This document shows, in pieces, positions 25,258 to 30,376 of a DNA stretch of 30,376 nt; within the stretch, counting starts at the first letter, position 1, and each line of letters starts with the position of its first letter. The DNA is taken from positions 1 through 30,376 of the forward strand of contig JAITGF010000007.1 of NCBI GenBank assembly GCA_031280795.1, given 5' to 3'. Source of the stretch: Candidatus Ancillula prorhinotermitis (GTDB lineage Bacteria; Actinomycetota; Actinomycetes; Actinomycetales; Bifidobacteriaceae). The translations under genes were made by a program, and so were the position numbers. The notes beneath the pieces were generated by a model, which saw only the letters and a program-made list of their open reading frames with translations, made no database searches and was not told the DNA's origin.

Positions 25258-27294
25258 ATGCAAAATAAATACCGCTCCTCAGAGGTTACTAGTGGCAGAA
25301 ACATGGCTGGTGCTAGAGCACTACTGCGCGCTGCTGGTGTGAAAGGCGATGATATCGGCAAAAAACCGATCATAGCTGTAGTTAACTCATATACCCAATT
25401 CGTGCCTGGGCATACTCACTTAAGTGAAGTCGGTGCATGGGTTGGCAAGTGTATAGGAGAGGCTGGCGGTATTGCTAGAGAGTTTAACACTATCGCTATT
25501 GACGACGGCATTGCCATGGGGCACTCTGGTATGCTCTACTCGCTTCCTAGCCGGGAGATCATTGCGGACAGTGTGGAATATATGATTAACGCCCACAAAG
25601 CCGATGCTATGATTTGCATTTCGAACTGCGATAAGATTACACCTGGCATGATGATTGCCGCTATGCGTTTGAATATTCCGACCGTATTCATAAGTGGGGG
25701 TCCTATGGACGGCGGCCTAGACGGTGGTGAACTCATTAAGGTGATGGCTGCAACGGCCGATCAAAACGTATCTGACGAAGAATTGCTAGAGCTTGAGAAA
25801 ACCGCCTGCCCTACTTGTGGCAGCTGCTCAGGGATGTTTACTGCTAACTCGATGAATTGTTTAGCTGAGGCAATCGGGCTAGCGCTACCCACAAACGGTA
25901 CAGCTTTAGCTACGCACATTATTCGCAAGCAGCTCTTCAAAGATGCTGCCAAAACAATCGTTAAAATAACAAAACGCTATTATGAGGATGGCGATGAAAC
26001 GATATTACCATTAAGCATTGCCACCAAACACGCCTTCGAAAATGCCATGACACTTGATATTGCTATGGGAGGGTCTACTAATACAATCTTGCATCTTCTT
26101 GCCATTGCGCATGAAGCGCGCATTGCTAGAGATGAGCTAGGCATTAAGGCAGAGCCAGATTTTACGCTTAAAGATATTGATCGCCTATCTCGTAAAACGC
26201 CTTGCATCTGCAAGCCTGCCCCCAACGGCACTGCTCTGATTCAAGATGTGCATCGGGCCGGAGGCATTCCCGCGATTCTCGGCGAGTTAAACCGCGCCAA
26301 CCTACTGCATAAAGACGTGAAAATGATACATAATGACAGCTTTGAGAACTACTTAGCACGTTGGGATATTAACGCTCCGGCGAACCGTAAAGTGATTGAA
26401 GATCTTAAAGCAGGTAACATAGACGATGTCTTAAAGATGATTGAAGAGTATGTTGAAGGCGGTTCGTACGATGCTGCAAAGCCATTAAAGCGCTCGCACC
26501 CCGATGAAAAGGATACTATGGTGCCAGCACATGCTTTGACTTTCTTGGCTGCCCCTAGCGGATTGATGCCAGACGACGAAAATGCGCATAAGGCCTACAC
26601 CAGTGCTAAATGGTACAGCGATTGGGACCAAAACCGAGAAAATGGTGTCATACGTGATGCCCAGCACCCCTTTAGCGCAGACGGTGGGTTAGCGATTTTG
26701 CACGGTAACCTTGCCGAAAATGGTTGCGTTGTGAAATCCGCCGGTGTAGATGAAAACATTTGGCATTTCGAAGGTCCTGCAGTCGTCGTCGAAAGCCAGG
26801 AAGAGGCGATTGAGGCGATTATCGGATCTGGAGACGGAAATCCGCGTGTTAAAGCTGGCGATGTTGTAGTAGTGCGCTTTGAGGGCCCTAAAGGCGGCCC
26901 CGGCATGCAAGAGATGCTTTACCCTACTAGCTTCCTTAAAGGGCGTGGTCTTGGAAAAAAGTGTGCCCTAATCACTGATGGTCGTTTTTCCGGGGGTACG
27001 TCAGGGCTTTCGATCGGTCATGTGGCGCCTGAAGCGGCAAGCGGTGGGCCAATCGCACTAGTGCAAAACGGTGACCGAATCGTTATTGACATCGCAACCC
27101 GTAGCATTACTCTAGACGTGCCAGACGCAGAACTTCAGCGACGCAAGGAAATATTAATCGCCGGCGGTGGGTTTGCACCTGGGAATGAGGAACAACGCCA
27201 CCATCTTAAGCGCGCGCGTAGCGTCTCTAGAGCACTAAAGCTCTACGCTAAACATGCAGCATCAGCTGACAAAGGGGGGGCAAGGATAATTTAA
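25258..27294 (+). CDS. ilvD: Dihydroxy-acid dehydratase with extra internal segment
   Basis: IlvD is an Fe-S enzyme of branched-chain amino-acid synthesis. Seen are [27 protein letters not shown] and [19 protein letters not shown] (cluster Cys), [11 protein letters not shown], and [20 protein letters not shown] then [20 protein letters not shown]. The start is the ATG at 25258; the frame runs open to 25240, but those codons are the promoter -10. The 678 residues exceed the usual 560-620. An extra stretch of roughly 50 residues lies around residues 375-430, between LARWDIN and the [15 protein letters not shown] block. Its stop overlaps that of convergent lysC in TTAA. Confidence 0.95.
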   Translation: MQNKYRSSEVTSGRNMAGARALLRAAGVKGDDIGKKPIIAVVNSYTQFVPGHTHLSEVGAWVGKCIGEAGGIAREFNTIAIDDGIAMGHSGMLYSLPSREIIADSVEYMINAHKADAMICISNCDKITPGMMIAAMRLNIPTVFISGGPMDGGLDGGELIKVMAATADQNVSDEELLELEKTACPTCGSCSGMFTANSMNCLAEAIGLALPTNGTALATHIIRKQLFKDAAKTIVKITKRYYEDGDETILPLSIATKHAFENAMTLDIAMGGSTNTILHLLAIAHEARIARDELGIKAEPDFTLKDIDRLSRKTPCICKPAPNGTALIQDVHRAGGIPAILGELNRANLLHKDVKMIHNDSFENYLARWDINAPANRKVIEDLKAGNIDDVLKMIEEYVEGGSYDAAKPLKRSHPDEKDTMVPAHALTFLAAPSGLMPDDENAHKAYTSAKWYSDWDQNRENGVIRDAQHPFSADGGLAILHGNLAENGCVVKSAGVDENIWHFEGPAVVVESQEEAIEAIIGSGDGNPRVKAGDVVVVRFEGPKGGPGMQEMLYPTSFLKGRGLGKKCALITDGRFSGGTSGLSIGHVAPEAASGGPIALVQNGDRIVIDIATRSITLDVPDAELQRRKEILIAGGGFAPGNEEQRHHLKRARSVSRALKLYAKHAASADKGGARII

Positions 27295-27824
27295 CGCCCA
27301 GTGCCGCCGTAGACAACTGCCTCATCAGTCGATGAGTCAAGCCCGAAGGCGGTGTGCAGTGCAGCTATGGCGGTTTTAAGGTCATCTAGCGAAATTATCA
27401 CTGAAATGCGGATTTCGGAGGTGGAAATCATCTCAATATTTACTCCCGCACTTTGCAAAGCATTAAAGAATTTTGCGCTCACCCCAGGGTTGGTCTTCAT
27501 ACCGGCACCAACCAGCGATAGCTTACCAACGTTATGCTCAAGATGTATCTCAGGGTTACCGAGCTCATCGGCAATGTCAAGCATAGCTTTTGCTCCCAAA
27601 TCTGCCGAATCTTGAGGTAGCGAAAACGATATATCGCTCTTGCCCGACACTGACTTTGATATATTTTGTACAATCATGTCCACATTTATGCCTTTGCTAG
27701 CAACTTTATCGAACACTTTTGCCGCAACCCCGGGCTTGTCGGGTAGCCCGATTAGTGAAATCATACTCTCAGATGAGTCGTGCGAGATTCCAGATATTAT
27801 CGGGGCTTCTAAATCGTTTACCAT
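27291..27824 (-). CDS. Aspartate kinase beta subunit (internal start in lysC)
   Basis: AAGGAGGAAG, the strongest Shine-Dalgarno sequence in the window, precedes an in-frame ATG at 27824 by 11 bases. It would give a 177-residue protein consisting of the ACT domains, starting [12 protein letters not shown]. Corynebacterium glutamicum makes its beta subunit (172 residues) from the same position. The AAG-GAG-GAA codons also encode KEE, so chance cannot be excluded. Confidence 0.7.
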   Translation of the reverse strand: MVNDLEAPIISGISHDSSESMISLIGLPDKPGVAAKVFDKVASKGINVDMIVQNISKSVSGKSDISFSLPQDSADLGAKAMLDIADELGNPEIHLEHNVGKLSLVGAGMKTNPGVSAKFFNALQSAGVNIEMISTSEIRISVIISLDDLKTAIAALHTAFGLDSSTDEAVVYGGTGR

Positions 27825-28565
27825 AGGCTTTTCTTCCTCCTTGTATATTATGGTGCCAGGCTTATCTGAAAAGCTTGAGCGTACGTGCACTTTCACTTCG
27901 AAGCGTCGCGCGTATTCCACGCACCGCAGTGCAAGAATCTTTGTGCCCGAAGCTGCCATTTCTAACATCTCCTCGTACGAAACGTAGTCAAGCTTAGTGG
28001 CCTTAGGGATAAGGCGTGGATCAGCAGTGAAAACACCATCGACATCAGAATATATTTCGCAAATATCTGCCCCAACGGCTGCTGCTATCGCCACTGCTGT
28101 GGTGTCAGAACCACCTCTGCCTAAAGTGGTCACATCATTTGAATCGCGATGCACTCCTTGGAATCCGGCCACGATGGCGACACTCCCCTTTTCGACAGTA
28201 CGGATAATTCGCGTAGGGGAAACATCAGATATATGCGCTTTGCCGTAGCGATCAGTAGTTTCGATACCAGCTTGTTGCCCAGTAAAGCTCTTCGCTTTGA
28301 CCCCTAGCTCATTGATAGCCATAGCTAAAAGTGACATCGATATACGCTCACCGACGGTAAGTAAGATGTCCATTTCGCGCATCGGCGGCTTATTGGTAAT
28401 CTGCAAGGAGAGATCGACTAGTTCGTCAGTCGTATCCCCCATTGCAGAGACTACCACAATGCACTGATTTCCAGCGCGTACAGTATCGACCACACGTTTT
28501 GCAACGCGTTTTATATGCTCAGCATCAGCAACTGACGAGCCACCGAACTTCTGAACTAATAGCAT
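27291..28565 (-). CDS. lysC: Aspartate kinase, alpha form
   Basis: LysC phosphorylates aspartate, the first step to lysine, threonine and methionine. The 424 residues begin [14 protein letters not shown], include [17 protein letters not shown] and end in two ACT regulatory domains ([24 protein letters not shown]). The gene is three bases after rplI at the end of the rpsF-ssb-rpsR-rplI operon, not next to asd as in many actinobacteria. A separate beta start lies inside. Confidence 0.96.
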   Translation of the reverse strand: MLLVQKFGGSSVADAEHIKRVAKRVVDTVRAGNQCIVVVSAMGDTTDELVDLSLQITNKPPMREMDILLTVGERISMSLLAMAINELGVKAKSFTGQQAGIETTDRYGKAHISDVSPTRIIRTVEKGSVAIVAGFQGVHRDSNDVTTLGRGGSDTTAVAIAAAVGADICEIYSDVDGVFTADPRLIPKATKLDYVSYEEMLEMAASGTKILALRCVEYARRFEVKVHVRSSFSDKPGTIIYKEEEKPMVNDLEAPIISGISHDSSESMISLIGLPDKPGVAAKVFDKVASKGINVDMIVQNISKSVSGKSDISFSLPQDSADLGAKAMLDIADELGNPEIHLEHNVGKLSLVGAGMKTNPGVSAKFFNALQSAGVNIEMISTSEIRISVIISLDDLKTAIAALHTAFGLDSSTDEAVVYGGTGR

Positions 28566-28568
28566 TGT

Positions 28569-29024
28569 CTACTTTTTGCTTGCAGTAACGTTAATCTTGA
28601 CTACAGCATCTACATCATCGAGTAGATGAACCTTTACAGATGCGTGTCCAGTAGTCTTGATGTGACCATCAATTACCACTTTACGCTTGTCGATAGTTTC
28701 GCCATATGTGTCTTTGATCGCATCAGCGATTGACGCACCAGTTACTGCACCATACAGCTTACCGGTGTTACCAGCTTTGACTGGCACTAGTAAAACTGCA
28801 CCTTCAAGCTTTGCTTTCAAGCTCTTAGCACTATCAATACTTGCAATTGCTTTTCTGCGAGCTGATGCACGGCGGAGCTCTACTTGCTCGCCGGCGCGCT
28901 TCGACCAGAGAATCGCGTGGTTTTGCGGAAGTAGAAAGTTACGAGCATACCCTGGTTTTACGTCAACAACGTCACCTGCTACACCGAGCTTAGCTACAGT
29001 TTGGTTAAGAATGATTTTTGTCAT
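28569..29024 (-). CDS. rplI: Ribosomal protein bL9
   Basis: The 151 residues start [20 protein letters not shown], then VKPGYARNFLLPQNHA, the conserved L9 N-domain, and end in the C-terminal domain with GKLYGAVTGASIADAI. AGAGGAGGGCG precedes the ATG, which overlaps the rpsR stop as TAATG. Confidence 0.97.
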   Translation of the reverse strand: MTKIILNQTVAKLGVAGDVVDVKPGYARNFLLPQNHAILWSKRAGEQVELRRASARRKAIASIDSAKSLKAKLEGAVLLVPVKAGNTGKLYGAVTGASIADAIKDTYGETIDKRKVVIDGHIKTTGHASVKVHLLDDVDAVVKINVTASKK

Positions 29025-29299
29025 TATCTACGCCCTCCTCTTTTAATGCCACTTACTTGCTGTACAAATGGTAGTAGTGCTAACTCACGAGCGTTTTTAA
29101 TAGCATTTGCGATCAAGCGTTGCTCCTGCACACTTACTCCAGTGATTTCACGCGAGCGAATCTTTCCGCGCTCTTGGATAAACTTCTTCAAAAGGTCAAC
29201 ATTCTTGTAGTTAATCTCCGAAAGAGTTACACCTTTAAGCGGGTTTTGCATCGGTGCGATTGGTTTCATCGATGGTTTCCTACGTATATTTCTTGCCAT
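29024..29299 (-). CDS. rpsR: Ribosomal protein bS18
   Basis: The 91 residues include the bS18 core: [19 protein letters not shown], then [20 protein letters not shown] and ALLPFV. S18 binds S6 on the 30S platform. AAGGAG lies 11 bases before the ATG. Confidence 0.97.
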   Translation of the reverse strand: MARNIRRKPSMKPIAPMQNPLKGVTLSEINYKNVDLLKKFIQERGKIRSREITGVSVQEQRLIANAIKNARELALLPFVQQVSGIKRGGRR

Positions 29300-29322
29300 A
29301 TTCTTTATATCTCCTTAAATCT

Positions 29323-29841
29323 CTAGAATGGTAAATCGTCTGGGTCGGTTAGGTCGTTCCCTATATCACTTGCATCTGACCAAGCATCGCCACCGCCAGA
29401 GGTTGATGGTGCCGATGAAGCTGGACCAGTTGATGCTGGTGAGTAGCTTGAGGAATTTCCTGAGCCTGAAGATGTGCGCGTGATTTGAGCAGTTGCATAA
29501 CGCAGACTAGCGCCAATCTCATCAACTTGCATCTCCATTACTTGGCGGTTTGAACCGTCGTTCGCAACATAAGAACGTTGCTGTAAACGTCCACGCACAA
29601 TAACACGTGCTCCAACACCAAGTGAATCACGAATATTGTCAGCCATTTGACGCCACGCAGTGCAACTCATGAATAATGCATCGCCATCTTCCCACTTTCC
29701 AGTGTCGCGGTTATATGAGCTTGGAGTTGATGCAACGCGGAAATTCACCACTGAATCTTGACCATTGCGTGTGTTCACACTCCGCCAGCTTGGCTCAGCT
29801 ACGATATTTCCGACAATTGTAATAACAGTTTCGCCAGCCAT
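29323..29841 (-). CDS. ssb: Single-stranded DNA-binding protein
   Basis: The 172 residues have an N-terminal OB fold (GETVITIVGNIVAEPSWR, FRVASTPSSYNRDTGKWEDG, GARVIVRGRLQQRSY), a Ser/Gly-rich linker (about 118-150), and the acidic tip ending DPDDLPF that recruits partner proteins. The ATG overlaps the rpsF stop as TAATG. Confidence 0.97.
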   Translation of the reverse strand: MAGETVITIVGNIVAEPSWRSVNTRNGQDSVVNFRVASTPSSYNRDTGKWEDGDALFMSCTAWRQMADNIRDSLGVGARVIVRGRLQQRSYVANDGSNRQVMEMQVDEIGASLRYATAQITRTSSGSGNSSSYSPASTGPASSAPSTSGGGDAWSDASDIGNDLTDPDDLPF

Positions 29842-30155
29842 TACGCCTCGTTCCTGAATACTTTGAAGCGGATAGTGTTTTCCTCAAGTCCTAAGCGACG
29901 TGCAAACTCATCAGTCGTTGCAGCACTAGCACTAAAATTCACGATGAAATAAAGCCCTTCGTTATGCTTGTTGATTTCATATGCCAACTTACGACGCCCC
30001 CAGCTATCAGTCTTGTGTATAACGCCACTTTCGTCAGTGATGATTTTTAGATAACTGTCTAGCAGGTTGCCAGCTTTTTTCTCATCGAGCCCAGCATTAA
30101 GTATCACGCAAACTTCATATGCGTGCACACTGCCAGGCGTATTTGCCTTAGCCAT
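29841..30155 (-). CDS. rpsF: Ribosomal protein bS6
   Basis: The 104 residues include YEVCVILNAGLDEKKAGNLL, WGRRKLAYEINKHNEGLYFI and ENTIRFKVFRNE, all typical of S6. GAAGGAG is five bases before the ATG. It heads rpsF-ssb-rpsR-rplI-lysC and has a structured leader. Confidence 0.97.
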   Translation of the reverse strand: MAKANTPGSVHAYEVCVILNAGLDEKKAGNLLDSYLKIITDESGVIHKTDSWGRRKLAYEINKHNEGLYFIVNFSASAATTDEFARRLGLEENTIRFKVFRNEA

Positions 30156-30166
30156 ATATCTCCTTC

Positions 30167-30196
30167 GGTCTATGGGCTACCAGACCTTCTGGTAGC
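30167..30196 (-). promoter_or_regulatory. rpsF leader with two exclusive hairpins
   Basis: GCTACCAGA/TCTGGTAGC (30196-30176) form a perfect 9-bp hairpin. The alternative GGTCT (30186-30182) with AGACC (30171-30167) would break it and abut the GAAGGAG ribosome binding site (30166-30160). Many rpsF leaders bind the S6:S18 complex for autoregulation; this is a candidate for such control. Confidence 0.65.
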
Positions 30197-30220
30197 AAGA
30201 GAGTTCTCTCGAACACTATC

Positions 30221-30250
30221 ATTATACCACAAAGGTCATATGGCTGTCAA
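30221..30250 (-). promoter_or_regulatory. rpsF operon promoter (TTGACA-18-TATAAT)
   Basis: TTGACA (30250-30245) and TGTGGTATAAT (TATAAT at 30226-30221) on the minus strand, spacer 18. It gives a leader of about 59 bases. This is the best full promoter in the window, as expected for ribosomal genes. Confidence 0.85.
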
Positions 30251-30297
30251 ATCAAAACCGGCGGTGCAGACAAAATTCCGTAGTTTTTTGCTTTCAT

Positions 30298-30376
30298 TTA
30301 CGCTACTTTATTTAATTGTACCATATTTCTTGCTTGCATGGGGGTAAGTCCACCAAGTTTACTGCTGTGTCTCTTG
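30298..30376 (-). mobile_element. C-terminal end of an IS3/IS481-type transposase (cut by window edge)
   Basis: The last 25 codons on the minus strand read KRHSSKLGGLTPMQARNM and end at TAA 30300-30298. The (R)xHSxLGGLTPM pattern is the hallmark of the C terminus of rve-type integrase-core transposases (IS3, IS481). A possible element end, starting TGCAGACAAAATTCC on the plus strand, is near 30265, only about 15 bases from the rpsF -35 box. The rest is outside the window. Confidence 0.7.

Noticed and set aside
30240..30347. Plus-strand 35-residue frame ending in a hydrophobic stretch
   Set aside because: It is antisense to the transposase end and spans the rpsF promoter; hydrophobicity is a by-product of AT-rich sequence.

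Overview
The window is about 30.4 kb of densely packed bacterial chromosome with moderate GC. Gene content points to an actinobacterium with a reduced genome, probably near the Bifidobacteriales. The evidence is an actinobacterial-type SCP2-like protein behind amtB-glnK, a DUF58-transglutaminase pair like the one in bifidobacterial kinase clusters, a lysC with an internal beta-subunit start, an RF2 gene without the programmed frameshift, and tRNA genes without encoded CCA. A gut symbiont such as the termite-protist Ancillula lineage would fit, but that is inference only.

Left to right: (1) 1-273, gene-free, with a nested inverted repeat and a four-copy ~39-bp tandem repeat. (2) 274-3432 (-), the Na+/H+ antiporter NhaA followed by a large secreted surface protein with an LAESG-type sorting signal. 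A run of nine G just before its signal peptide puts the protein out of frame with the only well-placed ATG, so it looks like a phase-variable locus in the OFF state. (3) 3465-8184 (-), tRNA-Leu, dihydrofolate reductase and the galacturonate genes uxaC-uxaB-uxaA. (4) 8231-10610, tRNA-Pro(CGG) directly fused to proC (+) behind a structured leader that copies part of the tRNA, convergent with proA (-). (5) 10611-15838 (+), a structured repeat-bearing intergenic region, a MalY/PatB-type PLP enzyme, and DUF58 plus a degenerate transglutaminase-like membrane protein. (6) 15895-21864 (-), sucC-sucD-prfB, a PncC/CinA-type NMN deamidase, and amtB-glnK-SCP2-like. (7) 21926-25114 (-), pnp and a GT2 glycosyltransferase. 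(8) 25258-27294 (+), ilvD with an unusual internal insertion. (9) 27291-30155 (-), rpsF-ssb-rpsR-rplI-lysC, tightly coupled, with a leader carrying two mutually exclusive hairpins. (10) The right edge cuts the end of an IS3/IS481-type transposase.

Expression signals are unusually legible. Most promoters share an extended -10 of the form TRTGnTATAAT, and several genes (nhaA, malY, the DUF58 gene, ilvD, probably proA and cinA) begin exactly six bases after the -10, which predicts leaderless mRNAs. dfr and proC instead start 2-4 bases after a tRNA gene, so tRNA 3'-end processing would itself release a leaderless message.

The most notable observations are the poly-G switch of the surface protein, the tRNA-coupled leaderless genes (especially tRNA-Pro with proC and its tRNA-mimicking leader), the apparently catalytically dead transglutaminase-like protein, the proA gene with no normal start, and the rpsF leader switch.
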